Below are positions 10,262 to 20,499 of a stretch of DNA of 64,000 nucleotides, one piece after another. Origin of the DNA: Bufo bufo (Eukaryota > Chordata > Amphibia > Anura > Bufonidae); contig NC_053392.1 in the NCBI RefSeq assembly GCF_905171765.1, positions 446,614,837-446,678,836 on the forward strand, read 5' to 3'. Under the pieces are notes generated by a model. The model was not told the origin of the DNA. It saw only the letters and a list, made by a program, of their open reading frames with translations, and made no database searches. The translations under genes and the position numbers were made by a program. Within the stretch, counting starts at the first letter, position 1; each line of letters opens with the position of its first letter.

Positions 10262-11112
10262 GTGTTCCCACATTTTGTGGTTCATCAGGATATGTTGTAT
10301 CGGGTAAACCAGCTGCGGGGTGAACTCATTGAACAGTTGGTGGTGCCCCAGGCTTATCGCAAACTTGTGTTAGAGTTAGCCCACCAACATGTTCTCGGGG
10401 GTCATCTGGGAATGCAGAAAACACAGGACCGGATATTACAATGGTTTTACTGGCCCAGTGTGTTTAGAGAGGTGGACAAATTCTGTAAGTCTTGCCCAAT
10501 CTGCCAGGAAACTAGCCCTCAGCACCTTTGCCGCAGTCCTTTGGTACCTCTCCCGATCATCGAAGTACCGTTTGAGCGAATCGCTATGGACCTCGTAGGC
10601 CCAGTATCGAAGTCCGCTAGAGGACACCAACACATCTTGGTTATCCTAGACTACGCCACCAGGTACCGGAGGCGGTGCCACTGCGACATACATCGGCTAA
10701 ACTTATAGCGAAGGAGCTAATGGAAATGTTCTCCCAAGTGGGGCTACCTAAAGAGGTTGACCATGGGATCCCTTTTATGTCCAAGGTCATGAGGGAACTC
10801 TGTAAGTTACTGCATATCAAACAGTTACGGACGTCCGTGTACCATCCACAAACTGACAATCTCGTTGAGAGGTTTAACAAAACAATAAAAACCATGTTAA
10901 AAAGGGTGGTGTCTAAAGATGGGAAGGACTGGGACCTTCTTCTGCCCTATCTCAAATTCGCTGTTGGAGAGGAGCCCCAGGCCTCTACTGGGTTCTCGCT
11001 CTACGAATTGCTATATGGCAGACGGAGAAGTAAATTACAAGGTGCACCAGCCAGGGAGGTGAAAGCCGGAGTAGATGTACCATGTGAATCTAGTCAAACC
11101 GTGGAAAGATAG
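10262..11112 (+). pseudogene. Integrase, Gmr1-like element
   Basis: Integrase inserts element cDNA into host DNA. The first frame (10262-10708) has the H2C2 zinc finger (HQHVLGGHLGMQKTQ...CKSCPICQ) and the first catalytic region ERIAMDLVGPVSKSARGHQH with LVILDYATRY. A frameshift near 10660-10675 leads to the second frame (10675-11112), with VYHPQTDNLVERFNKTIKTM, whose Glu is the third catalytic residue (the usual Gly after the TD reads Asn), and the conserved LLPYLKFAVGEEPQ and GFSLYELLYGRR segments. It lies upstream of RT rather than downstream, which is the key oddity of this element. No chromodomain is visible. Confidence 0.8.
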
Positions 11113-11234
11113 GGAAACCTGTACTGAGGACAGCCCCCGGCCAGGTTTTCTAGGGGAAGCGGTTTCGGCCCCTCTCTCTGAAGCAAGGGAAGCGGCTGCC
11201 ACAGTAAGAATTGCTGACAGCCTCTCCTTTTAAC

Positions 11235-12200
11235 AGGCTCAGGAGGCCAGGGAGTTTATTAGCCTGAACACGGATGTGTTCTCGGACCTCCCTGGACACA
11301 CTTCCACAATTCGGCACGACATTGTCACTGAGCTTCAGGCGAAAGTCAGACTAAAACCATACCGGGTACCCGAGGCTCAGCGACAAGGCAACTCGGAGGA
11401 AGTGCAACTAATGCTGCATAGAGGAGTCTAAAAGTGAGTGGGCCAGCCCTATAGTATTGATACCCAAACCGGACAGAACGTTACGGTTTCGTAACGACTT
11501 TAGAAAATTTAACGAGATTTCTAAGTTCGATGCATATCCCATGCCCCGAGTCGACAAGCTAATTGAAAGATTAGGACAAGCCCAATATTTTTAAGTTTTG
11601 GACCTCACGAAAGGGTATTGGCAGGTGCCCTTAACAGAGGCTGCTAAACAGAAAACTGCCTTCATCACACCAAAGGGGCTATATCAGTACAAGGTGTTAC
11701 CCTTTGGTTTGCATGGCGCCCCCGCCACCTTTCAAAGTCTAATGGATATTGTACTTCATCCAAATCGCCAGTACGCTTCGGCGTACCTGGACGATATCGT
11801 CATCCACAGTACCGACTGGGAAAGTCACCTACCCAAAGTACAGGTTGTAGTGGACTCCCTTAGGAAGGCTGGGCTAACTGCTAACCCAAAAAAATGTGCA
11901 ATAGGGTTAGAGGAGACTAAGTACCTGGGGTATGTCATTGGGCGCGGAGTTATCAAACCTTGAGTGAACAAAATAGAGGCGATTCGGAATTTACCCCGAC
12001 CTGTCACCACTAGGCAAGTAAAGTCGTTCCTGGGAATGGTGGGCTATTATATGAGGTTTGTTCCCCACTTTGCTACAGTGGCGACGCCATTGACAGAGCT
12101 CTTGAAGGGACGCAGGTCGGTGATGGTTCGATGGGATGATCGGGCGGAAAAGGTGTTCTCCGCTTTGAAGTCAGCCCTGTGTGGGTCCCTGGTTTGGTGA
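11235..12200 (+). pseudogene. Reverse transcriptase, Gmr1-like element
   Basis: The N-terminal link segment (FSDLPGHTSTIRHDIVTE, then KPYRVPEAQRQ) is visible at about 11280-11390, followed by a stop near 11430. The core frame 11598-11963 has LTKGYWQVPLTEAAKQKTAF, LPFGLHGAPATFQSLMD and the catalytic AYLDDIVIHS, then GLTANPKKCAIG and YLGYVIG. A TGA at about 11961 interrupts the frame, which resumes with FLGMVGYYMRFVPHFA and PLTELLKG up to 12200. All motifs are of Ty3/Gypsy type. Confidence 0.85.
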
Positions 12201-12625
12201 CGCCTGACTTCTAGCCGGAATTCATAGTACAGATGGACGCCTCAGAAGTAGGCCTCGGTGCTGTACTGTCTCAGGAAGTTAACGGGGAGCAGCATCTCGT
12301 TGTCTTCTTAAGCCGCAAGCTTACCGCAGCCAAAACCAGGTATAGTGGAGAGAGCGTGCCTGGCTATCAATTGGGCACTCGAGTCCCTCCGCTACTATTT
12401 ATTGGGCAGAAAGTTCCGCCTGGTGACTGACCACTCCCCTCTCAAGTGGATGAGCCAGACCAAAGAGAGACATGCCCGAGTCACCAGGTGGTTCCTGACC
12501 TTACAGAACTTTAAGTTCTCCGTAGAACACAGGGCAGGCTTCTTGCAGGGTAACGCGGATGCCCTATCCCGAGTGCACTGTCTGGCATGTGTTCACCCCC
12601 TCATGGTTGAACAAAGGGGGGAGGT
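12201..12625 (+). pseudogene. RNase H, Gmr1-like element
   Basis: RNase H removes the RNA template after first-strand synthesis. MDASEVGLGAVLSQ (from 12233) holds the first catalytic Asp, HLVVFLSRKL follows, and after a frameshift near 12345-12400 come FRLVTDHSPLKWM and the terminal GNADALSRVHCL. The sequence ends at the polypurine tract, so RNase H is the last pol domain; no integrase follows it. Confidence 0.8.
12613..12624 (+). other. Polypurine tract
   Basis: AAAGGGGGGAGG lies immediately upstream of the 3' LTR, which starts TGTAAGAAGG at 12627. This is the normal place for the plus-strand primer of an LTR retrotransposon. It confirms that the end of RNase H is the true 3' end of the coding region. 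Confidence 0.8.
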
Positions 12626-12626
12626 A

Positions 12627-12862
12627 TGTAAGAAGGTAAAAGGAATCATCATGGATGATAGGTATGTGTCACCAAGGTTCATGGCCTCGGTGGAGTAAGA
12701 GCCATTTTTCATGTGTCAGAAGCAGTTGTTGTGGGACACCTTGCTATCTAGTATGGCTGTAAATAGCTGATCTGGGACGGCTCTTACTGGGAGTAGTTAA
12801 AGTGCTGGGTGGGTTACTACTCCCCACGGTCCAGGCTGGGTTTTGACAGGCCTATAAAAAAA
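12627..12862 (+). repeat. 3' LTR of the Gmr1-like element, truncated
   Basis: Starts TGTAAGAAGG and matches the 5' LTR up to CCTATAAAAAAC, where the match stops at about 12862; the remaining about 370 bp of LTR are missing. The sequence after it begins with an AAT-rich microsatellite-like stretch. Truncation at a short A-run may reflect a later insertion or deletion. Confidence 0.75.
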
Positions 12863-14900
12863 CAATAATAAATAATAATTAAGCCAGCATTTCATCTGCA
12901 GAGAGCTGCTTTGGGGTGATTGCCCCTCATTAAAACCTGGCTACTTGTGTCTACTGTGATGACCAGATGAAAACAGACATGTGTCCTTTGAACCCAGCAA
13001 AGGGGATCCTGAGCAAATTTAACAGATGGTAGAAGATACAGACAACATGAAAGTGTCTGAAAAATGGAGAAAATGATAAAGGCTTTGATACAGTGTGCGG
13101 CAGCCCAGCAAGATACACCCGGGAACAACAGTATACAAATGCAAAACAGCAACAAAGAACGCCAGATTCTGCCGGAATTGGTGTAGTGTGTGGCAAATCT
13201 TCCCTTGGCTGAATCAAGAACAGAGCAAACAGCTAATGAGCCTTTCTTTACAAAGGATAACTGTAGAGGATGATGGGAAAGTTTTAATGCAATCAACTTC
13301 TGCGCTGCAGGATGCTACCAGAGAACAGCAGAGCATGACTGCAAAACAGAAAATGGAGAACTGTGTGTTGGATACTCAGCTTGCTGCATTTAAAGTGACA
13401 GTGGTGTCTGGATATCTAGAGGCAAAGACTGAAATTATCGCTGCCAAGGGCAAGCAACTGGAGCCATGCTGTGGATATCTAAATATGGAGAGATGCATGA
13501 AAGGATGTCCTGTTGCTAAAAAGCCTAGTGTTTAACTGGATGTTCCAAACAGGAGAGTTCCATGCTATTGCCAGGAACATTCAACAACAGCTGAATATGA
13601 TGTAAAGAAGTTTTGGAGGAGAGGATCTGCTAAGTAACTCCCAGAACCAGCCCTCAACCTCAAGTCTAAGAGGTCTAATTCTAACCTACCCAAAGAGCCA
13701 CTATAGTGTTCACTGTGCCAGGGATAAAATATGGTAAATATGCTGAAGCCCCAGCCCAGCCCTCTCCACTCCCAATTTGTGAGGATGGCATAAAAATGCC
13801 TGTGCAACAAAATAGAGGTCTTGCAGTTTTTTGTTTTTTACACCAACCCCCATTGAGCACTTGAAAGTGCTGACTGCTAAAGATCAGGGACCATACCCAA
13901 TGGAGAAAGTGCTCATGCATTGCTTAAATCTTCCAGATATGGAACCTAATCATTGTTTAATCATTCGTATGAGCACTGTGTTCTCTTTCAACAGCTGATC
14001 CATGGGGGTGCCGGAAGTTGGGCCCCTTCCGGACTGATATTGATGACCTATCCTGAAGATAGGTCATGAATATTACAAAAGTGGATAACCCCTGTAAAGA
14101 TGAAAAATGCAGATCAGATGCATACCAAAAATACAGTCATGTGCAAGAATTGGTGGTGTCAGGCTCTCCTTGTGAAAATGTGACCATATGTCATGACTAA
14201 AGATGAGCAAATTTCTCAAAAATGTAATTTGGTAGGTTCGCAGAATTTTCCAAAAAGATTAGATTTGATCCAAATTTATTTGTGGCGAATGGTGTTGAAA
14301 GCAACTTACTTCCTGGCTGCAGAGAGCCTGCCTAGTGGTGTAGAACACTGTGCCTTGCAGAAATATGGATAGGTAGTCTGCTGTGGTAGTGAAACAATAC
14401 TGTGAGTCAGTATGACAACCAGATGACAGCCATCGCTCTTAAAATCACTACACACTTCACTTATTTGGGCAGCGAAAGAGTGCACTCCTTTTACACCATT
14501 GTCAGCTGATTCCACATAGATTTCTACAGAACCTGTTCTATTAAACGCTTTTACAAGTAGAGCCCCCATGACAGAGTAGAGAGGGTGTCAGCAGTAAGTT
14601 TGTGTTGACGTCACTGATTATTTTGCCCTTCCTCTGATCCGTCAGAACAATAACCTCCAAAAAACGGATCCTGTCTGTTAAGCATCCGCCTTCACTAGGT
14701 CAGCATTTGGTCAGTAATCCATCAGTATTGCTGAAGCCAAAAAAGAACAGGAGTGGATCCAAAACAGAAATGACATGTGAATGGAATATTTGCATGTCTT
14801 CTGTGTTTTGAACCTACTCCTTTTGGCTACCAAATCATAAGTCAATTCAGATGCAAAATAGGGACCATGTCACACAGGCCTTACGGCTGCTTGTCACGGA
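12863..14900. other. Unassigned stretch with one open frame and old repeat fragments
   Basis: A plus-strand frame at 13095-13535 (146 codons) has normal codon variety and includes NQEQSKQLMSLSLQ and MTAKQKMENCVLDTQLAAF. I recognise no domain, and no homologous frame is seen elsewhere in the window. It may be a gag-like remnant or chance. Around 14000-14095 there is a repeat-like segment with a perfect hairpin (TGACCTATC...GATAGGTCA). The 14200-14900 section has features of degraded interspersed repeats. Nothing else can be supported. Confidence 0.3.
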
Positions 14901-15043
14901 TGTAACAAGACATACGGACATTCCCGCGACAGGTGGCAGGATATCTGTGAGACTGGCAACACGTGGTTTGATCTGACATGTTTTGTTTTGGATCAAATTA
15001 TGATTGTGTTGTTTCTGGTGCTTGCCACACCTTCTATCCCCAG

Positions 15044-15393
15044 CTTATGGGCAGGGCTGAATGCGTCTTGGACGTGGGTAAGGCATGCCGAACCTGAACT
15101 ATGGCTGAGTTGTGCCGGGAGCCACGGGCGTGGGTAAGCCTGGAGAGGGTGTACCCTATTGGAGTGTGTGAAAAAAGGGGTGGGAGGGAGGGGTAAGTGA
15201 GACACACCACCTGAGGGAAGGAATTGGCAGGTATATATAGGGAGCCAACGCCCTGCCCACAAATACAGGCTGAAATCAGCCTTAATACTTATGGGCAGGG
15301 CTGAATGCGTCTTGGACGTGGGTAAGGCATGCCAAACCTGAACTATGGCTGAGTTGTGCCGGGAGCCACGGGCGTGGGTAAGCCTGGAGAGGG
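15044..15393. repeat. Split direct repeats A-B-A at the 3' side of the Ngaro-like element
   Basis: The 106-bp A repeat (15044-15149) starts CTTATGGGCAGGGCTGAATG and recurs at 15288-15393 with one visible substitution. Between them, after a 43-bp spacer, lies B (15193-15290), which ends CTTAATACTT and overlaps the start of the second A by a few bases. This contiguous B-A junction is the diagnostic part of the split-repeat structure. Confidence 0.85.
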
Positions 15394-15456
15394 CAAAAAG
15401 ACAAGTACACTATGTTGTCTAAACCGGTTTATTCATATACTTCCAACTCGCATGAC

Positions 15457-16400
15457 CTATAACGCCAATGACTGAAAAGCCTGGGATATTTCCCTGTGTG
15501 GGTTTGGAATGTATCTAATGAAACAAGATAATCTCCAGTGCCCCATGGAACGAATGACATGAGCAGGGACTTGGTGTTTCGACGCTGACGAAGCCGCTCC
15601 GATGCGGAACGAGTGACCCGAGATGACTCCTGGGTCGTACCCAAGGCCTGCTGCCAGAGAACGGATATGGGACGTGAATTGGTTTGAAGAGAGGGGTTTG
15701 TCTTTGAAGGGCAGGAGAGGACTGTTACGAGGCGCTGTCTGTAACAGGGATAATAATTTGTTGAGGATTCGAACTGGGCACCAGTTATTTTGGGTAGGGA
15801 AATATTTAGTCTCCGTGGGTGGCCCTGCTTGGTTTGTTTTGGTCAGTGAAAGGCTGAGTACGAAATAGTCATTATGCCACGACAGCTGTTCTTTGCGGAG
15901 ACAGCCATGTCCCGGAGAGCTGCCAGTGAATTCTCCTGGCCGGAGGAAGCCGTAAAAACTTAAAAACATGGCTGCTTGTATTACCGTGCTGGTCAAGGGC
16001 CCAAAAGGACAGCCATCTAGGGCAGAAGACAAATCCCTGAACAGCTTGCTGGACACCGGTTGTCTACGGGTGGGAGCCTGTTTTGCATTTTTTTGTATTC
16101 CCCTGAGGGCCGCCTTGATTGCCTGGTTTGAAAAAAATAGAAGATCGACCCAGATTACTGAGCATGAAGTGATGTTGGAGGCCCGCTAGGTATAATTTGA
16201 TGGTATTATAAGAGAGTTTAAGTTGGGAATAACAGAAAGCTATGAACGCCAGCAAGTATGATGTTTCGTCACGGCCGCCCTGAGGGTAAAGGAGTCTAAA
16301 ACTATCAAACGCTTTCAACCCGGCTCTGTAATTCCTGGCCGTATTTGGGGCTAATGATTGACTTATGAGGTGTTTTGCTGTCGAAATCAAAGACTCTAGC
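15457..16400 (-). pseudogene. Tyrosine recombinase (YR) of the Ngaro-like element
   Basis: YR integrates the element as a circular DNA without a DDE integrase. The N-terminal frame (16390 to about 16064) holds a core-binding domain with SLAPNTARNYRAGLKAFDSF and YNTIKLYLAGLQHHF. The catalytic frame (16056-15457) has FLSFYGFLRPGEFT (first Arg), GHSFRIGAASSASKH (His-x-x-Arg), SMGHWRLSCFIRY (His/Trp and the nucleophilic Tyr), so the full set of catalytic residues is present. The two parts are separated by a one-base frame change at a run of seven T on the plus strand (about 16088-16094). That lesion could be recent or a sequencing artefact. The protein ends about 70 bp before repeat A. Confidence 0.85.
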
Positions 16401-16411
16401 CCATCACTAGA

Positions 16412-16838
16412 GTGTTGTGTGTCGGGATTGAGGCTCCCGTGGGGTCCGCGTCGGGCATCTCCTGAAAGAAAACCAAAAAATTAAATCTAGACAGTGCATC
16501 TGCTGCTACATTTCTTTGACCCTGAGACATCGTGGATCCGCCTTTGACTGAACCTGACTTTGATGAATGACTTGATCTGGATTGCCGCGAACAGAAAAAA
16601 CCAACAATAAGAGCTAAATAAGGTATATACAGACTGAGATATGCAAGGATAGAACCTCCCAGTGCTATTACCCTCGTTGCGTATGACTTACCTTGCGGGA
16701 CTTTTAGCCTACTTTGAGAATGATAGTGGCCGGAGACACTTCTAGGAATCTGAGGGAAAACATTTAAGTAAACTGAATAACGTAGCCGTGAGAAAAGGAT
16801 GGGGACCGTGAAACCCCTTGATTGTCCGGAAGGCTCCT
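16412..16838 (-). pseudogene. Probable RNase H C-terminal remnant
   Basis: A minus-strand frame open for about 140 codons ends in STMSQGQRNVAADALSRFNF and a short Pro/Asp-rich tail, stopping at about 16412, just upstream of the recombinase. The N-A-ADALSRF motif is the typical end of RNase H in Gypsy, DIRS and Ngaro elements, where it is followed by the YR gene, so position and motif agree. The upstream part of the frame does not look like RNase H (hydrophobic SILAYLSLYIPYLALIVGFF). It may be unrelated sequence joined by deletion. The same stretch also has a good splice donor (CGCAAG|GTAAGT near 16692) and acceptor (TTTCTTTCAG near 16461) on the minus strand, so an intron cannot be excluded. 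Confidence 0.5.
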
Positions 16839-16909
16839 AAAAGCCGAGCCTGGACAGACTAGAATGGGGTGTGGCGAAACCAATATGACATATGATGTGG
16901 ATACAGCAG

Positions 16910-17021
16910 TGGCTAACTTGGAGGTCCAGTTGTCACTCAACATTTAGCTCATCCTAGGGGTAACCCGGACAGGACAAATGGTGTGACATGTTATCAGTGG
17001 TAGCTGAACCTGGACAACCTA
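16910..17021. repeat. Array leader, copy 1
   Basis: About 112 bp containing GGTCCAGTTGTC, CAACATTTAGCTCATCCT and GGTAGCTGAACCT, repeated with substitutions at 18291-18402. Each copy stands directly before an array of the 37-bp repeat, so leader plus array were duplicated together. Confidence 0.75.
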
Positions 17022-18010
17022 TGTGACGTACTACATTAAACATGGCCTGGACGATCCAGGTGACATACTACATTAAACATGGCCTGGACGATCCAGGTGA
17101 CATACTACATTAAACATGGCCTGGACGATCCAGGTGACATACTACATTAAACATGGCCTGGACGATCCAGGTGACATACTACATTAAACATGGCCTGGAC
17201 GATCCAGGTGACATACTACATTAAACATGGCCTGGACGATCCAGGTGACATACTACATTAAACATGGCCTGGACGATCCAGGTGACATACTACATTAAAC
17301 ATGGCCTGGACGATCCAGGTGACATACTACATTAAACATGGCCTGGACGATCCAGGTGACATACTACATTAAACATGGCCTGGACGATCCAGGTGACATA
17401 CTACATTAAACATGGCCTGGACGATCAAGGTGACATACTACATTAAACATGGCCTGGACGATCAAGGTGACATACTACATTAAACATGGCCTGGACGATC
17501 CAGGTGACATACTACATTAAACATGGCCTGGACGATCCAGGTGACATACTACATTAAACATGGCCTGGACGATCCAGGTGACATACTACATTAAACATGG
17601 CCTGGACGATCCAGGTGACATACTACATTAAACATGGCCTGGACGATCAAGGTGACATACTACATTAAACATGGCCTGGACGATCCAGGTGACATACTAC
17701 ATTAAACATGGCCTGGACGATCCAGGTGACATACTACATTAAACATGGCCTGGACGATCCAGGTGACATACTACATTAAACATGTCCTGGACGATCCAGG
17801 TGACATACTACATTAAACATGGCCTGGACGATCCAGGTGACATACTACATTAAACATGGCCTGGACGATCCAGGTGACATACTACATTAAACATGGCCTG
17901 GACGATCCAGGTGACATACTACATTAAACATGGCCTGGACGATCCAGGTGACATACTACATTAAACATGGCCTGGACGATCCAGGTGACATACTACTTAA
18001 AAACGTGGCC
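17022..18010. repeat. 37-bp tandem array 1, homogeneous
   Basis: About 26 almost identical units of 37 bp. Each contains CCTGGACGATCCAGG, a perfect 6-bp inverted repeat with a 3-base loop, and ACATACTACATTAAACATGG. Only scattered units vary (GATCAAGG for GATCCAGG; one ATGTCC for ATGGCC). Homogeneity suggests recent amplification. From about 18010 to 18290 the units become irregular and diverged. Confidence 0.9.
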
Positions 18011-18290
18011 TGGACGATCCAGGTGACATAACATTAGACTTGGCCTGGACGATCCAGGTGAAATACCATATTGAACATAGCCTGGACAATCCAGGTGACA
18101 TACAACATTGAACCCGGCCTGGATGATCCAGACGACGCACAACATTAGACTCGGCCTGGACAATCCAAGTAACATACTACGTAAAACTCGGCCCCGTATG
18201 ATCCAGGGGACATATAAAAAACTCGGCCTGGACGATCCAGGTGACGTGTTACATTGGCTCGTTTGAAAAACTAACTGCGTGTCACAACAA

Positions 18291-19020
18291 TGGCTAAATT
18301 GAAGGTCCAGTTGTCGCCCAACATTTAGCTCATCCTGGCGTGACCCAGAGGCAAGATAAATGATGTGACATGGTATAAGTGGTAGCTGAACCTAGACTAT
18401 CCAGGTGACATACAACGCTAAAGTTGGCCTGGACGATCCAGGTGACATACAACATTGAACTCGGCCTGGACGATCCAGGTGACATACAACGTTTAAAGTT
18501 GGCCTGGACGATCCAGGTGACATAACATTAAACACGGCCTGGACGATCCAGGTGACATACAACGCTAAAGTTGGCCTGGACGATCCAGGTGACATACAAC
18601 ATTGAACTCGGCCTGGACGATCCAGGTGACATCCAACGTTTAAAGTTGGCCTGGACGATCCAGGTGACATGACATTAAACACGGCCTGGACGATCCAGGT
18701 GACATACAACGCTAAAGTTGGCCTGGACGATCCAGGTGACATACAACATTAAATTCGGCCTGGCGATCCAGGTGACATACAACGCTAAAGTTGGCCTGGA
18801 CGATCCAGGTGACATAACATTAAACACGGCCTGGACGATCCAGGTGACATACAACGCTAAAGTTGGCCTGGACGATCCAGGTGACATACAACATTGAACT
18901 CGGCCTGGACGATCCAGGTGACATACAACGTTTAAAGTTGGCCTGGACGATCCAGGTGACATGACATTAAACACGGCCTGGACGATCCAGGTGACGTACA
19001 ACATTGAACTTGGCCTGAGT
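18291..19020. repeat. Array leader copy 2 and 37-bp tandem array 2, variable
   Basis: After the second leader (18291-18402) come about 16 units with the same CCTGGACGATCCAGG core but with linkers that vary (AACGCTAAAGTTGG, AACATTGAACTCGG, AACGTTTAAAGTTGG, ATTAAACACGG). The linkers recur in a fixed order, giving a higher-order repeat of about 220 bp of several units each. The long frames on the minus strand (with PGSSRPTL repeats) are by-products. Confidence 0.85.
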
Positions 19021-19829
19021 GGTCCAGGCGACAGATGATTTAAGTACGCGGTATATGTGATAACTGAACTGATCGCGCGCCGCTGAAGAATCTTTCCAGC
19101 CAAACCTGCGTTTGGAAACAGGGAGCCTGCCACGCGCAATTTTGGACCCCTGACACCTGCTGGCAGTGTGAATCCCTGCTTCCATGCCGTGACACAATTC
19201 TGACCTGCAGGGACCAAGTAACTTACTGGCCCATGTGCTGTTAAATAATATATGCAAATACGCACACCAAAATTGCCCCTGACACAGGCTGGAAGCTGGG
19301 CTGCCGCAGTTTGGCGTAACGCCGGCAACAATGCCCACTGCTTCCCATCTGTGCCGCCTCTGCTATATAGCGTCTCTGCTGGGGCAATGATTTATTATCC
19401 CCTTTTTTTTTTTTTTTAATCTGGGGTGGATATTTCCGAGTGGGCATGTGGCGCACTCATGGCCGCTGCAGGGAGGGGAAGGGGGACCCCCGTGCTTGCT
19501 ACCCTGCTTGGACTGGGATGTGCGGTCCCCAAGTGCGAGCCTGGAGTGGACGGACGTGTGTGGGAGGTGTTGCGATCAGTGCTCGGCTGGAGGATGGCAG
19601 GCGGAAGTGGATGCGTTCCACCTTGAACCGCAGAACCTTTGTGGAGGAGTGCTACTGCTGTAGCCGTGAGTAGGCGGGAGCTCATGCTCCAAGAACTTAT
19701 GTGTAACCGAACGACCTCTCTTGATATTGTGGCGCTGTGTAGCGAATCGCACTTGAACAACCCGACGTGAAGCTGGAAAAAAACAGACGTGAAGCTTGCA
19801 TGGCAGCTAGATGTGGCTCCTCCTACAAA
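19021..19829 (-). other. Leader or gag-region remnant of the Ngaro-like element
   Basis: The section between the repeat arrays and repeat B lies at the 5' side of the element. A minus-strand frame from about 19847 to 19419 has a Pro/Ser/Thr/Ala-rich stretch that could be a gag-like N-terminus, but no motif confirms this. A T-run lies at about 19402-19418. Nothing else is recognised. Confidence 0.3.
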
Positions 19830-19927
19830 GTAAGTGAGACACACCACCTGAGGGAAGGAATTGGCAGGTATATATAGGGAGCCAACGCCCTGCCCACAAA
19901 TACAGGCTGAAATCAGCCTTAATACTT
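19830..19927. repeat. Split direct repeat B at the 5' side of the Ngaro-like element
   Basis: Ninety-eight bases matching 15193-15290, from GTAAGTGAGACACACC to CTTAATACTT. It contains AGGTATATATAGGGAGCC, TATA-like on the plus strand. This is the outer boundary of the element. Confidence 0.85.
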
Positions 19928-20490
19928 GTTGCTATTGTGATAATTTATCATTTCCTATTTATTGTTGTTTCTCCAACTATGCTATGCGGTTTATAGCTTC
20001 TGTTAGACTTGTGGTTAGCTTGTGTTTGGTTCTCGGCTGAGTTCCTGGTGTTACCAAAGCTTCATTGAAGATAAGTGTTTCCATTCCCTTTTGCATTTTG
20101 TTTTGATATATGTGTATATTGCCTTTCCCTTTTGTTTGTCATTAGGCCTGAGGGAGACTCCTTTGGTCCTTTCCTTTGGAGAAACAGGTAGACTTTGTCC
20201 TGACATTACTTCCAGGATGCTATAGGGTAAGATAGTATTCTAGGTATCCAGTGTATGAACTTGCCTACCTTTGGGGCCTGTCCATACTGGTAGTCTGTCA
20301 GGACTGGAGTTAGGGTTTTCTCTAGGAGGTGACCATCTTCATTTCCTAGTTTCCAGGCCAAATTCCGGTATCCCCTTTTCCATCCTATGCTCGGTGTGGT
20401 GTTTTCCTTCCACACACGAGCATGACACTGCTACATAGACAGGATCAGTTGTGCGTCCTAATTTTCATTCCTTCTGATAGATCAGAAGAA
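19928..20490. other. Unassigned spacer
   Basis: No gene, no clear repeat and no terminal structure was seen between the Ngaro-like element and the 51-bp minisatellite. Text such as GACATTACTTCCAGGATG suggests an interspersed repeat, but there is no second copy in the window to compare. Confidence 0.3.
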
Positions 20491-20499
20491 GAGTCAAAT

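Larger units (their letters stand above)
8052..12862 (+). mobile_element. Gmr1-like Ty3/Gypsy LTR retrotransposon (degenerate)
   Basis: The element carries a 5' LTR, gag with a CCHC zinc knuckle, aspartic protease, integrase, reverse transcriptase and RNase H, then a polypurine tract and a truncated 3' LTR. RT and RNase H are of Gypsy type (YLDD active site, FLGMVGYY region, DALSR end), yet integrase lies between protease and RT, the order usual for copia. Ty3/Gypsy elements with that order are known as the Gmr1 group, found in deuterostomes. At least seven stops or frameshifts occur and the two LTRs differ at roughly one base in eight over their first 110 bp, so the copy is old and inactive. 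Confidence 0.8.
15044..19927 (-). mobile_element. Ngaro/PAT-like tyrosine-recombinase retrotransposon, internally deleted
   Basis: Two different repeats form split direct repeats: A at 15044-15149 and 15288-15393, B at 15193-15290 and 19830-19927. Read on the minus strand the order is a1 (B) - body - b1 (A) a2 (B) - b2 (A), the arrangement known for PAT and Ngaro elements and unlike the inverted termini of DIRS1. The body encodes, on the minus strand, an RNase H tail followed by a tyrosine recombinase. RT is missing; its place, and that of the gag region, is largely occupied by two arrays of a 37-bp repeat. The repeat pairs are nearly identical, so this insertion is fairly young. Confidence 0.75.

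Noticed and set aside
8795..12625. Explanation of the integrase-before-RT order by two overlapping Gypsy copies
   Set aside because: All domains occur once, in one orientation, between one LTR pair with the polypurine tract directly after RNase H; two copies would leave duplicate or truncated domains.
16461..16692. A minus-strand intron between good donor and acceptor sites
   Set aside because: The sequence between them encodes the RNase H-like end NVAADALSRF in an open frame that continues through the acceptor, so coding sequence is the better explanation; kept only as an alternative.
17000..19020. Possible CRISPR-like array
   Set aside because: The units are contiguous 37-bp repeats with no unique spacers, lying in eukaryotic transposon DNA; this is a minisatellite.
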